Program-made: the position numbers and the translations under genes | DNA from: Blautia hansenii DSM 20583 | GTDB lineage: Bacteria; Bacillota; Clostridia; Lachnospirales; Lachnospiraceae | DNA: 64,000 bases | Reading direction: 5' to 3' | Assembly (NCBI RefSeq): GCF_002222595.2 | Contig: NZ_CP022413.2 | Location: forward strand, 2,976,001-3,040,000 | In this document: positions 28,301 to 36,856 of the stretch, in pieces | Layout: each line of letters starts with the position of its first letter | Position numbering within the stretch: position 1 is the stretch's first letter | Notes under the pieces: model-generated | What the model was told of the DNA's origin: nothing | Seen by the model: the letters and a program-made list of their open reading frames with translations, nothing else | Database searches by the model: none

Positions 28301-28411
28301 AAAATATAATCCCTTCTTATAAACAACTCCCTTTACCGGCTCTTTCTTTACAAAAGCTAATTCTTTTAATTCATTGCATATTACAGAAATTCTATCTTCA
28401 ATAAATCTCAT
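25322..28411 (-). CDS. GH38 alpha-mannosidase
   Basis: A 1029-residue retaining alpha-mannosidase. The zinc site shows in GHTHIDVAWLW (His243, Asp245). The catalytic nucleophile region is ILWLPDVFGYSGALPQIM and a further ligand His lies in EIFTHLITT. The C-terminal beta-rich domains are of normal size. There is no signal peptide, so it works on imported oligosaccharides. A terminator-like hairpin (28539-28579) separates it from GH130, so it may be expressed at a lower level or from its own promoter. GH38 enzymes of gut Firmicutes cut alpha-1,2/3/6-mannosides, for example from N-glycans or yeast mannan. Confidence 0.95.
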   Translation of the reverse strand: MRFIEDRISVICNELKELAFVKKEPVKGVVYKKGLYFYPYEADQSAEPWEEFDSKTMHWYGPDEHYWFRAEYTVPKSMDGKTLYLKVATQVDHWDYAKNPQFLLFVNGQMTQGMDLNHQTVMLERCAKEGETYTIDLQGYTGVMFAELTFTMETVEVDETINEIYYDIVVPLQGFSRMQEDDKVRKDLRTILNNTVNLLDLRTPYSEEFYQSIEEAHNYIQKALYEDMSGYEDVIASCIGHTHIDVAWLWTVAQTREKVARSFSTVLKYMEEYPEYKFMSSQPALYQFLKERYPETYEKIKERVKEGRWEPEGGMWVEADCNLTSGESLVRQFLYGKKFFKDEFGIDSRILWLPDVFGYSGALPQIMKKSGIKYFMTTKLAWNQINKVPYDTMMWRGIDGSEIFTHLITTLGVGQSEADFFTTYNGMLHPDAILGGWHRYQNKDINNDILIAFGYGDGGGGPTREMLETSKRMEKGIRGIPKVRQEFAGNYFEELEERVEGNKSLPVWEGELYFEYHRGTYTSMGRNKRSNRRCEQLLMDAELLEVLTGTSEKEEMDKIWRTVLLNQFHDILPGSSIAEVYEVTKKEYAEIESRLAEMIAEKLNLLMDGGQDKISVFNTLGFDRNDVVSLGDCHAAALTDESGKIYPVQETAQGAVAYITDIPAKGGKTLQLLDTVKEEASRIQITENGIETPFYRISIDENGLFTSIYDKECDREVLKAGEKGNLLRMYEDKPMHYDCWDIDMYYSEKYWDAEKADKIQWTEEGPVRATLEIQRTISNSVIKQKIHFYADSRRIDFSTWVDWKEHQHLLKVHFPVNIHSDEATFEVQFGNLKRKIHGNTSWDEARFESCGQKWMDISEGHYGVSLLNDCKYGYSAKDSNIALTLIKSGIEPNKTADQEEHVFTYALYPHKEVWCAAGTVQEAYKLNQPVYAAAGELKNSGKSFISTDKDNIIIETVKPAENGDGMIVRLYDCENSLTKATLTFAEGMLESVEECNLMEEKEVDIEACGNSFTVSVKPYEIKTYRVRLK

Positions 28412-28538
28412 GCTATCGCATCACTCCTTATATACCTATTTTATTTCTTCTTAGAGATTACAAGCTCAAAGCCAGCGCAGACTGAGCGTAAAATATATCG
28501 ATATCTGCAAGCTACACTTTGATACAATCGTATAAGTG

Positions 28539-28579
28539 AAAATGCTCCCAGATGCATCTAATGCACCTGGAAGCACTTT
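28539..28579 (-). terminator. terminator or attenuator between GH130 and GH38 genes
   Basis: On the minus strand AGTGCTTCCAGGTGCA pairs with TGCATCTGGGAGCATTTT and is followed by a weak T run. It would lower expression of the GH38-GH3-PGM-ManA part relative to the importer genes. Confidence 0.7.
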
Positions 28580-28607
28580 CCTGTTGTGAAACTATCCAAC
28601 AGGTTCA

Positions 28608-29594
28608 TTAAAAAGCATTTTCTTTAATATATTTTAACATATCATCAACAGTTGTAAAGGCAAGACCTGTAACTGTATCTGCACAACCATAATAAATGGC
28701 AATTCTTCCTGTATCAGCATCTGTAAGAGTTGCACATGGGAATACCACGTTCGGTACATCTCCTACACATTCATATAATTCATAAGGTCCTAATACATAA
28801 GCTTTAGAACGTGCAATTACTTTCCATGGCTCATTTAAGTCTAAAAGTGCTGCACCCATACGGTATACAAATCCGTTACATGTATTGATAACACCATGGT
28901 AAATCAATAACCATCCTTCATCTGTCTCAATCGGAACAGGTCCCGGGCCAATCTTTGTAGACTGCCATGCAGAGATATCGCCTTTTTCTGTAGACATTAC
29001 ATGTCTGTGGTGTCCCCAGTATTCCAAATCAGGGCTCTGGCTGCAGAAAATATCACCGAATGGTGTATGGCCTGTATCACTTGGTCTGCTCAGCATCATA
29101 TAATTTCCATTGATTTTTCTTGGGAAAAGCACACCATTTCTGTTATATGGCAAAAATGCGTTTTCTAACTGATGGAAAGTCTTGAAATCAAAAGTATACG
29201 CTACACCGATTGTTGGACCATGATATCCGTTACACCATGTGATGTAGTATCTGTCTTCGATAAAGCAAACACGTGGGTCATAACGATACTCTCTCTTTGT
29301 AACCTCAGAGTCACCTTCAAAAGTAATTGGTTCATGGTTAATTTCCCAGTGGATACCATCTTTTGAAAATCCTGCAAAGATATCCATACTTACACATTTG
29401 CTGTCACATCTGAACACACCTGCAAATCCATCTTCAAAAGGTACAACAGCGCTGTTAAAAATACTGTTGGAGCTTGGGATATCATTGCGGTTAATGATTG
29501 GATTCTGTGTATATCTCCAAATAGGCATATTATAATTTTCAGGCTTTTCCTGCCATGGAATATTTTTTAATGAATTTCCAATAATCTTTGACAT
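28608..29594 (-). CDS. GH130 mannoside phosphorylase
   Basis: The product (328 residues) is a five-bladed beta-propeller phosphorylase that acts on beta-1,4-mannosides and gives mannose-1-phosphate. The general-acid Asp is at residue 106 in [11 protein letters not shown], and the conserved phosphate-site Arg/His region GWLLIYHGV is present. It is the short type of GH130_2, which includes beta-1,4-mannosyl-N-acetylglucosamine phosphorylases that attack the core of N-glycans. It is not secreted. It is the fourth enzyme/transport gene behind a LacI gene; exact acceptor specificity cannot be read from the sequence. Confidence 0.9.
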   Translation of the reverse strand: MSKIIGNSLKNIPWQEKPENYNMPIWRYTQNPIINRNDIPSSNSIFNSAVVPFEDGFAGVFRCDSKCVSMDIFAGFSKDGIHWEINHEPITFEGDSEVTKREYRYDPRVCFIEDRYYITWCNGYHGPTIGVAYTFDFKTFHQLENAFLPYNRNGVLFPRKINGNYMMLSRPSDTGHTPFGDIFCSQSPDLEYWGHHRHVMSTEKGDISAWQSTKIGPGPVPIETDEGWLLIYHGVINTCNGFVYRMGAALLDLNEPWKVIARSKAYVLGPYELYECVGDVPNVVFPCATLTDADTGRIAIYYGCADTVTGLAFTTVDDMLKYIKENAF

Positions 29595-29668
29595 TTGTCC
29601 TCCTCGTCAGAACAGGGGCATCCTCCATTTTTTAGAAAATGCCCCCACTCATTATGTTTTAGCTAATT

Positions 29669-31120
29669 TTATTTTGCAGCGTCAATCTGTTTCTGTGCTT
29701 CTGCACGAATTGTTTCCCAACCTGCTGTTTCCAGTTCCTTTTCGATTGTTTTAATCAGTTCTCTTGGATCCTGAGCGCCTGTGAAGAATTCTGAATAGTA
29801 TTTTTCGTATACGGCACGGCAGTTTGCAAGTTCTGTTTCAATCTTAGATGTATCAAGGTTAAATCCAAGTAATACAGATGGTGTTGCATTTTCATTTAAT
29901 TCTTTAACTTCATCCCACTGGTTGAATGTTTCAATTGCCTGCTGAGTTACATTAAAGAATGTACCCTGTGTATAACCAGCCATTCCCCAGTCTGTAGTCA
30001 GTCTGTTTACTTTTCCATCATCTGTGTATTCGAAGTCAGAACCTTCTACACCATAATAGAATAAGTCACGTACTTTAGAATCTGTGTTAACTAAGTTTAA
30101 TAACTGTAAAGCTTTTTCTGGATTTTTACATCCTGAGTAAATACCATTGATAGAACCACGTACTGTTGTGTTAGAAACTACAGTATCACCATATTTTACT
30201 GCTACACAGTTGTTGATACCATTGTTTGGTCCCCATGTAGTAGTTGCAGCTCCACTCCATCCCTGTGCTGTAAAGAATGTTCTGTATTTGTTAGAGTCAT
30301 CAGCTGTTGGTGCATCACCATTAATAAGTCCTTCTTTGTACATTTTGTGAATGATATCAAGGTTTGCTAAAACGTCTTCATCTGCTAATGGGTTTACAAC
30401 TGTCTTAGATTCATCTGTGTATTTAACACCTAATACAGGTAAACTTGCACTTAAGTCATCAAATCCAAGGTTAACAAGGAAGTTTGCACCGTTTTTAGAC
30501 ATGTAGTATGGTGCTGTTCCTTCGCCTTCTTTAATTGTTTTTAATGCATCATACAGAGAATTGAAGTCAGTGATTGCATTAACATCAATGCTGTATTTAT
30601 CTGCCATATCCTGATCCCAAACAAAGTATTCTGTAAGGGAACTATCTTTGTAAGATGGAACACCATAAATTTTTCCATCAACTTTCATTGCTGTCCAGTA
30701 ATCTTCTGGAATCATTTCATACAGTCCTGCTGCTTCTTTTGGTAACATTTCTGTTAAGTCCATTAAAGAACCATTTGCGATTTCTGCATTGTAACGTGTC
30801 TGGTCTGTAAAGAGAATATCGAAATATTCACCGGAGTTTGTGATAACACTTCTTCTGTTATCCCAGTCACCCCATGGAACGATTTCCATTTCTACATTTA
30901 CACCGATTTTTTCTTCCAGGTATGGATTAATCTGTTTCAGCCATTCGTCGTAATTCTTAGGCATACCATTTCCTACCTGAATCCATTTTAATGTTACAAC
31001 ATCACTTGAGCTTTCACCTTTTTTAGCTTCTTCCTTTTTGCCATCTGAACCGCAGCCTGCTAACAGCCCCATACTCATTGCAGCTACAAGTCCTAATGCA
31101 ACAACTTGTCTTTTTTTCAT
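29669..31120 (-). CDS. sugar ABC transporter substrate-binding lipoprotein
   Basis: A 483-residue extracellular solute-binding protein of the LplA type (family 1). The signal peptide ends in the lipobox LLAGC, giving lipidated Cys23, and a Ser/Lys-rich linker follows. The typical hinge region (NIDVNAITDFNSLYDALKTIKEG and similar) is visible in the central part. It precedes GH130 and follows two permease genes, and the trio forms an importer without its own ATPase. The substrate is probably a mannose-containing oligosaccharide. Confidence 0.92.
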   Translation of the reverse strand: MKKRQVVALGLVAAMSMGLLAGCGSDGKKEEAKKGESSSDVVTLKWIQVGNGMPKNYDEWLKQINPYLEEKIGVNVEMEIVPWGDWDNRRSVITNSGEYFDILFTDQTRYNAEIANGSLMDLTEMLPKEAAGLYEMIPEDYWTAMKVDGKIYGVPSYKDSSLTEYFVWDQDMADKYSIDVNAITDFNSLYDALKTIKEGEGTAPYYMSKNGANFLVNLGFDDLSASLPVLGVKYTDESKTVVNPLADEDVLANLDIIHKMYKEGLINGDAPTADDSNKYRTFFTAQGWSGAATTTWGPNNGINNCVAVKYGDTVVSNTTVRGSINGIYSGCKNPEKALQLLNLVNTDSKVRDLFYYGVEGSDFEYTDDGKVNRLTTDWGMAGYTQGTFFNVTQQAIETFNQWDEVKELNENATPSVLLGFNLDTSKIETELANCRAVYEKYYSEFFTGAQDPRELIKTIEKELETAGWETIRAEAQKQIDAAK

Positions 31121-31205
31121 TGTAAAATATCCTCCTTTTAGAATTTTTAATTTTTAATTTCACCGGAAGCCGGATATTGCTTCCGGAAAATATCGTCTCA
31201 TTATA

Positions 31206-32138
31206 TCAGCCTTTTACAGCTCCTACTGTAAGACCTGAAATAAAGTATTTCTGGAAGAACGGATAGCAGCATGCGATTGGAACGATAATAATCACTGCCA
31301 TTGCCATTCTCGCACCTTCTTTTGGCATAGAGTTTATATACTCAGTCATACTAACTCCAAGCGCCGGATTGCTTAACATAGCCTGCATATTTCTTTCGAA
31401 GTGATCCAACAATGCCTGTAAAGAATACAGAGATGAATCAGTAATATACAGAGATGACTGGAACCAGTCATTCCAATAACCAAATGTAAGGAACAAAGCG
31501 ATTGTTGCCAACAGCGGTTTTGACAGTGGCAAAGCAATCTTTCCGAAAATCTGGAACTGTGTAGCGCCATCAATCTGGGCGGACTCAATAACAGACTCCG
31601 GTATATTCGTTCTAAAAAATGTCTTACAAATGACTACGTTAAATGAAGATACACACAGCGGAAGTATCAATGCCCACATCGTATCCTTCAAATGCATGAA
31701 CTGTGTATTTACCACGTAAGATGAAATCATACCACCATTGAAAACCATAGGAATGAAAACCAACATAGTAAAGAAGTTGTTCAGCTTATAACTACGTCTG
31801 GAAATGACATATCCCATTAAAGTTGTTAAAGCAACACCTAATACAGTACCGACTGCTGTTACGATTACAGAAACTCCGAGAGCATCAACAATCATAGAAA
31901 TTTCACGCCCTAAGAATTTATAAGCATCCAGTGAAAATACTTCCGGAATAAAACGATAACCGTTCTGTGCAATAGACTCTTCTGATGAAACGGAAATCAT
32001 GAAAACAAAAAATACCGGAATAATACAAACCAATGCCAATAGGATGAATATAATGTTAAAAATTGCGTTAGTGCCTCCGGAAATTCTATTCAATTTTGAA
32101 GACTCCGCAAGATCTAAATCTTTTTTATTTTTCGCCAT
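31206..32138 (-). CDS. sugar ABC transporter permease, LplC/YtcP type
   Basis: The product is 310 residues with six membrane segments and the EAA loop near ESAQIDGATQFQIFGKIALPLSKP that contacts the ATPase. I placed the start at the ATG at 32138, which has AGGAGG seven bases upstream; an in-frame GTG at 32144 overlaps that site. It is paired with the LplB-type permease directly upstream (12 bp). It belongs to the group whose ATPase (MsmK/MsmX) is encoded elsewhere, here possibly at 41283-42377. Confidence 0.92.
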   Translation of the reverse strand: MAKNKKDLDLAESSKLNRISGGTNAIFNIIFILLALVCIIPVFFVFMISVSSEESIAQNGYRFIPEVFSLDAYKFLGREISMIVDALGVSVIVTAVGTVLGVALTTLMGYVISRRSYKLNNFFTMLVFIPMVFNGGMISSYVVNTQFMHLKDTMWALILPLCVSSFNVVICKTFFRTNIPESVIESAQIDGATQFQIFGKIALPLSKPLLATIALFLTFGYWNDWFQSSLYITDSSLYSLQALLDHFERNMQAMLSNPALGVSMTEYINSMPKEGARMAMAVIIIVPIACCYPFFQKYFISGLTVGAVKG

Positions 32139-32149
32139 TTTCACACCTC

Positions 32150-33109
32150 CTATATAATTGCACTGTCTTCGTCTAATTTTCGCACAATCGCATTAGCAAC
32201 TAAAATTGTAATACAACATGCTACTGACTGGAAGAAGGTTACTGCTGAAGTCATACCAATCGGTGTTGAGGACTGCAGCATGTTAAATACCTGTGTATCG
32301 ATTGTTGCTGTCGTATTAAAGATAGAACCGGTTGCTCCCTGAGATAACTGGAAGAACAATCCAAAGTCTGAATAAAAGACTTTACCTACATTCAAAATAA
32401 ACATCATAATAATAACATTTTTCAAGCAAGGCAATGTAATGTATCGTACCTGCTGACGTTTATTTGCACCGTCCATAACAGCCGCTTCATATAAGGTAGT
32501 ATCAATTCCTGAAATACTGGATAAATAAATAACCATGTTATATCCTGTACTTTTCCACAGATACATAAAGATTAAAATAGCTGGCCAAACGCTTGCTTTC
32601 ATGTACCACTGAACCGGTTCATGCCCTCCGTCACGAAGCATTGTATTAATCAAACCATTGTCCTGATTTAAAAAGGCATCCAGGAAATAAGATGCTACTA
32701 CCCATGACATAAAGTATGGGAAGAACATCAATGTCTGGTATACTTTAGAAGCTCTTTTATTGTGCAGCAAACTGATCATAATCGCAAATCCAACGGAAAG
32801 AATCATTCCGATTACAATAAATGCCAGGTTATAAAGAATTGTGTTTCTTAAAATAACAAATAAGTCATTGGACTTTATTAAGAATTCGAAGTTTTTAAAA
32901 CCTGACCAGTCACTGTGGAAAACATTGTAAATGAAGCTTTCTCCCGCAGTCACTCTGTAATTCTTAAATGCAATAATCAAACCAAACATCGGCAGAAAAC
33001 AGAATAATATGTACCAGACTGCTGTCGGAAGCGCCAGAATGGTCAGCTCCGTATCGTTTTTTGTCCAACGATTTCTTTTTCTGAGTTTTTTTTCTTTCTT
33101 CAACTCCAT
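32150..33109 (-). CDS. sugar ABC transporter permease, LplB type
   Basis: A 319-residue permease with six membrane segments, a charged N-terminus and an EAA loop near YEAAVMDGANKRQQVRYITLPCLK. It is the partner of the LplC-type permease and would form the membrane channel for the same substrate. It starts 18 bp after the LacI gene, so the regulator and importer share one transcript. Confidence 0.92.
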   Translation of the reverse strand: MELKKEKKLRKRNRWTKNDTELTILALPTAVWYILFCFLPMFGLIIAFKNYRVTAGESFIYNVFHSDWSGFKNFEFLIKSNDLFVILRNTILYNLAFIVIGMILSVGFAIMISLLHNKRASKVYQTLMFFPYFMSWVVASYFLDAFLNQDNGLINTMLRDGGHEPVQWYMKASVWPAILIFMYLWKSTGYNMVIYLSSISGIDTTLYEAAVMDGANKRQQVRYITLPCLKNVIIMMFILNVGKVFYSDFGLFFQLSQGATGSIFNTTATIDTQVFNMLQSSTPIGMTSAVTFFQSVACCITILVANAIVRKLDEDSAII

Positions 33110-33127
33110 TCCTCCTTATCTTTTAGT

Positions 33128-34150
33128 TTATGATTTCTGTTCCTCTCTTTTTATATTACGAACAGACTCCCGGTATATAATATTGCCGGGAACTCGGAAT
33201 ACACCTCCGCCCTTTTTCGCAGGGTTGCTCATGTGCTTTATCATACGCCGTGCTGCAAGTTTACCGATTTCTTCGATGTCAACTGCCACTGTAGTAAGCG
33301 GCGGACTGCAAACCTGTGCATAAATGGAATTATCAAATCCTGCCACAGAAATATCCTCCGGTATATGATAACCTTTTGCTGTTAATTCCTTAACCAACTG
33401 AAATGCCGTTTCATCACAGTTGCATACAAATGCAGTAGGCATTTCTTTCGGAAGTTCTAAAGGTATTGCCTCTCCTTCCTGACTGCGGTCCGGAATATTC
33501 CATACATCTTGGGGAGTAATATTATTTTCCAGCATACTCCTTACGTATCCCAGATAACGGTCTGTGATACTTGTAGTAGCTCCCACCGTTCCTACAAATC
33601 CAATCTCTGTATGTCCCTGATGTATCAGATAATTGGTAATTTCATAACAGCTGTAAATATTTTCTGTCACAACCGAGTCTGATTTATGAGTTTCATCATA
33701 GACATCCACATAGATTTTCGGAAGATTAACGGCATCTAATTGCTTTTTCACTTCCCAATCCAGTATTCCTAGAAATATCAGGCCATCAAATATTCCCGAT
33801 GACTTAATAGTCTGCAAATCTCCTGCAAGACTATGTCGATTAGGTGATATCATCATGCTGGTACAGGAAGCTTTCTGAAGTTCACTAATAATTTTTTCAT
33901 ACATTGCCATGTAGAACTTGCCTTCGTCTCCGGAATTAAAACGATCGCTCATAATAATTCCGACTTTTTTCGTCTTCCTGTTTCCATAATTGGGAAGAAC
34001 ATATCCTGATTTCTCTGCCAAATCAGCGATTTTTTTCTTGAGAGCCTCGCCGACTCCTTCCTTGCCATTTAAGGCTTTGGAAACAGTAACTTTACTTACG
34101 CCCAGCTCATCTGCTATATCCTGCATAGAAACCGATTTCTTCTCAGCCAT
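33128..34150 (-). CDS. LacI family transcriptional regulator of the mannoside operon
   Basis: The 340-residue regulator has a LacI DNA-binding domain at residues 4-50 (MQDIADELGVSKVTVSKALNGKEGV) and a periplasmic-binding-protein-like effector domain. ATG follows a GGGGG stretch. Its gene is the first of the operon, and a palindrome overlapping its own promoter suggests autoregulation. The effector is probably a sugar that comes from the imported glycan; mannose or a mannobiose derivative would fit, but that is inference. Confidence 0.92.
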   Translation of the reverse strand: MAEKKSVSMQDIADELGVSKVTVSKALNGKEGVGEALKKKIADLAEKSGYVLPNYGNRKTKKVGIIMSDRFNSGDEGKFYMAMYEKIISELQKASCTSMMISPNRHSLAGDLQTIKSSGIFDGLIFLGILDWEVKKQLDAVNLPKIYVDVYDETHKSDSVVTENIYSCYEITNYLIHQGHTEIGFVGTVGATTSITDRYLGYVRSMLENNITPQDVWNIPDRSQEGEAIPLELPKEMPTAFVCNCDETAFQLVKELTAKGYHIPEDISVAGFDNSIYAQVCSPPLTTVAVDIEEIGKLAARRMIKHMSNPAKKGGGVFRVPGNIIYRESVRNIKREEQKS

Positions 34151-34183
34151 AACATCCCCCTTTTCCCTAACATTTCTATAATG

Positions 34184-34212
34184 AATTTATCACTTTTTGA
34201 CGTATTCGTCAA
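34184..34212 (-). promoter_or_regulatory. putative promoter and operator of the mannoside operon
   Basis: A perfect palindrome TTGACG-TATT-CGTCAA lies at 34197-34212. On the minus strand its first half doubles as a -35 box (TTGACG, 34212-34207) with TAAATT (34189-34184) 17 bp on. Such an overlap is typical of LacI-type operators. The rest of the 34151-34346 gap is AT-rich and unassigned. Confidence 0.6.
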
Positions 34213-34346
34213 TATACTTTAGCCTTTTCATATATAATGCACACTTTCGCAAAATAGTTTTTGTATATAATTACTAGTTTTATGAGAGTTACTTTTAACT
34301 TTACAACCTTTCCAATTACCTAACATCAGTTCACAAGACTGTAAAC

Positions 34347-35627
34347 TTACTTAATATGCGGCAATTTCCGACCGTTAATAAAGAGATTGATAAGCCCTCC
34401 CACACCGGATATTAAGAATAAAACAGAAATACTCTTATATCCCAAAGACTGTTCGAAAACCGACTGTAAAGATGCACTGCATGCAGTTGTTAAGCAGCCC
34501 GCAACACTGATAATGGCTGCTGTAACTCCCAAATATAAAGTTTTCCCTGTGGCAGGGCTGGCAGAATACTGCAAATTTGTATTGGCAATTACCGTTCCTG
34601 AGTTACATGCCGTGGTAACAGTCATTAAAATAGGAGCAATAAATGGAGCACTTTCAGGGGTGACAAATGCCCATGACACCGTACACAAAAAGCCAATGGA
34701 TGCGGAACGGTGAATGGTCCAATCCCACATGTGCTTGTCTGAAAACCGTCCCCACAGATAGCTTCCTGCCATTCCTGCTATTGCCGCCACAATTCCCGCA
34801 CTTGCCAGAAACGTATGGCTCAGTCCCAGTACCCGAAGCTGGTATACAATTAAAAACGGCGTTGCAATACCGCCGGCAACACTGGAAAAAATATTATATA
34901 AAAGTAGCGGACGATAGCTCTTATCCTTCACAGGCTGAAGTACGTCTGATAACTGTACTCCTACGGTCTCCTCTACGGGACGCTCACATATATTTAATAA
35001 AAGCACTGCATCTAAAAGAGCCAATACCAGACATACAAGTCCTACGGTCTGATAACCTTGACTGTCGTTTCCTAAAGCCATAAGCTTATCCAGATGACGA
35101 CTAAGTAAAAAAGTCACAATACTATTTACCCCAACTGCCAGAATATCCTTCTTTGCCATATATACCCCTCGTTCTTTTACGTCCACAAGGCTTATGGTCC
35201 ACTGCTGAAGCCCCGGCGTTACAATACCGGCGCTTGCAAAGGCAATAATATACAGAGCAACTGCCGTTCCTACTCGAAAATTTGCACCTGATAAAAGTAA
35301 TGGAAGCAAAAACATTGCCGCTACTGAAAAACGATAAATCACACATAAAATCCACATGATTGGTTTTCGATAACGAAACCTTTCAAATAAAAACGGAGAA
35401 AAAAACTGTAAAATACAGCCTAGCTGCGGAATTAAAGCAATGGAGGCACACGCAGCAACTGATGCCCCCAGATAGCCAAGATACCCCGTCATAATATTGT
35501 TTGTTGCGACTGCATAAATAATTGATGCAACTGCACCTTCTATCATAATACCGCGGGCTCCAATCAAAAGTTCACGTTCTGTGGGATTTTGATTAGGAAT
35601 AAATTTCTGTCTCAAATTCATATTCAT
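34347..35627 (-). CDS. MFS transporter, sugar-related
   Basis: A 426-residue polytopic protein with about 12 membrane helices. The first helices are short of a signal peptide, and a RYRKPIMWIL loop after helix 2 matches the short basic loop that MFS proteins carry there. Its gene is 91 bp after the ROK kinase gene and appears to be cotranscribed with it. The combination of an MFS protein and a sugar kinase suggests uptake of a simple sugar, but the substrate is not known. It ends before the regulatory region of the LacI gene without a clear terminator. Confidence 0.8.
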   Translation of the reverse strand: MNMNLRQKFIPNQNPTERELLIGARGIMIEGAVASIIYAVATNNIMTGYLGYLGASVAACASIALIPQLGCILQFFSPFLFERFRYRKPIMWILCVIYRFSVAAMFLLPLLLSGANFRVGTAVALYIIAFASAGIVTPGLQQWTISLVDVKERGVYMAKKDILAVGVNSIVTFLLSRHLDKLMALGNDSQGYQTVGLVCLVLALLDAVLLLNICERPVEETVGVQLSDVLQPVKDKSYRPLLLYNIFSSVAGGIATPFLIVYQLRVLGLSHTFLASAGIVAAIAGMAGSYLWGRFSDKHMWDWTIHRSASIGFLCTVSWAFVTPESAPFIAPILMTVTTACNSGTVIANTNLQYSASPATGKTLYLGVTAAIISVAGCLTTACSASLQSVFEQSLGYKSISVLFLISGVGGLINLFINGRKLPHIK

Positions 35628-35718
35628 CTCTTTATCTATATACCTCTCAAAATCATCAGATATTGCTGCAGATGTGCCTCCATCTGCAAATATTATAAAA
35701 TTTTTTATCTTAGATCTT

Positions 35719-36621
35719 TTATCCTCTTGTCATTTTCACAAACAGTCCTTGCATAGCTTTTTCGGAAGTTTCTGTTTGCACATGAATTTTAATATTTCTC
35801 TTTTCACATTCTTCTGCAAATTCTTTACCAAAATAAGTAAAGCTCTTTGAAATCTGTCCACCGAAAATAATTGCATCAGGATGGAAATCTTCGATAACAG
35901 GAAGAATTGCAGCTATAATGTCATCTCCAAATTTCTTCCATGCTTTCAGAGCTGTTTCATCACCTTTCTGACATAAATCATAAAGTTCTTTTCCGCTCTT
36001 AGGCTCTCCAAATACTTCCTTACAAATTCGTTCCAGTCCTCTTACTGAAATATAGTCATCAATAATAGAGTCTTTATATGGAAGCCAATACAACCATCCA
36101 CACTCCGGTACTCCCTCTCCTGATTTCTGAGGAACTTTATCCTTTAAAAATGCTGTTCCTGTACCTGTCCCTATACAAAGACATACGATTTTTGATTCAT
36201 CCTGCATTTCTCCGAACCATGCTTCTCCAACTGCAAATGCCTCAATGTCGTGCAAATAACCAAATTTAGCATTTTCAATTTCAGGAATTCTTTTTTTCAT
36301 TTCAGGTTCTAAGGCTCTTCCGTAAATGCTGTCATATTTATTCAATCCCTGAATTTGACAAATTCCCTTTTCATAATCAAAAGGTCCCGGAAATGCCATG
36401 CCAACTCCTATTATTTCTGCCTGCGGATTTGTGTTCATTAACTCTCTCAAAATAAAAGCAAAATTATCCAGAATAACATCTGCGCTTTCTCTGGATTTTG
36501 ATGGGTAAGAAGAAATATCTGTTTTTCTGTTGCCTTCCTCATCAAACACAGCGCCTTTAATCTGTGTTCCTCCTACATCAAGAAGTAAATACACTTTTTC
36601 TGTATAATTTGTCATAGCCAT
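35719..36621 (-). CDS. ROK family sugar kinase, without the ROK zinc motif
   Basis: A 300-residue ROK kinase with the phosphate loop LLLDVGGTQIKGAVFD (residues 12-27), the ROK acidic region GVGMAFPGPFD and a GTGTGTAF loop. The catalytic base Asp is in LHDIEAFAVGEAWFG. The zinc-binding CxCGxxGC motif that many ROK proteins have is missing, and the matching part reads PECGWLYWLPY. Glucokinase, fructokinase and N-acetylmannosamine kinase all belong to this family; the substrate here is unknown. The N-terminal two ATGs are nearly equally plausible starts (36621 or six bases later). Confidence 0.85.
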   Translation of the reverse strand: MAMTNYTEKVYLLLDVGGTQIKGAVFDEEGNRKTDISSYPSKSRESADVILDNFAFILRELMNTNPQAEIIGVGMAFPGPFDYEKGICQIQGLNKYDSIYGRALEPEMKKRIPEIENAKFGYLHDIEAFAVGEAWFGEMQDESKIVCLCIGTGTGTAFLKDKVPQKSGEGVPECGWLYWLPYKDSIIDDYISVRGLERICKEVFGEPKSGKELYDLCQKGDETALKAWKKFGDDIIAAILPVIEDFHPDAIIFGGQISKSFTYFGKEFAEECEKRNIKIHVQTETSEKAMQGLFVKMTRG

Positions 36622-36679
36622 TTTTCCTTTCCATACGATTTATTTCTACATTTGTAGTAACCACAACGTTATGCCCTTT

Positions 36680-36707
36680 ATATTATCAAATTTTTTTTCA
36701 TTTGCAA
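36680..36707 (-). promoter_or_regulatory. putative sigma-A promoter of the ROK-MFS genes
   Basis: TTGCAA (36707-36702) and TAATAT (36685-36680) with a 16-bp spacer on the minus strand. An incomplete palindrome CTACA-TT-TGTAG at 36646-36657 lies downstream and may be an operator. Confidence 0.5.
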
Positions 36708-36794
36708 GTTTTTTCTTGATTTTTTATATTTCCCAGTAAAAACCCATTTTCTTTCATTCGCATCCCACTATTATTTAATTAAGAACCATAAACA

Positions 36795-36837
36795 AAAACC
36801 GCTGAAATCCTTAAAAAATAAGGTTTTCAGCGGTTTT
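36795..36837 (-). terminator. terminator of the sucrose operon
   Basis: AAAACCGCTGAAATCCTT pairs with AAGG(T)TTTCAGCGGTTTT around a short A-rich loop, 20 bp beyond the amylosucrase-family gene, with T runs on the minus strand. Confidence 0.85.
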
Positions 36838-36856
36838 CATAGTATCTCATCCAAAA

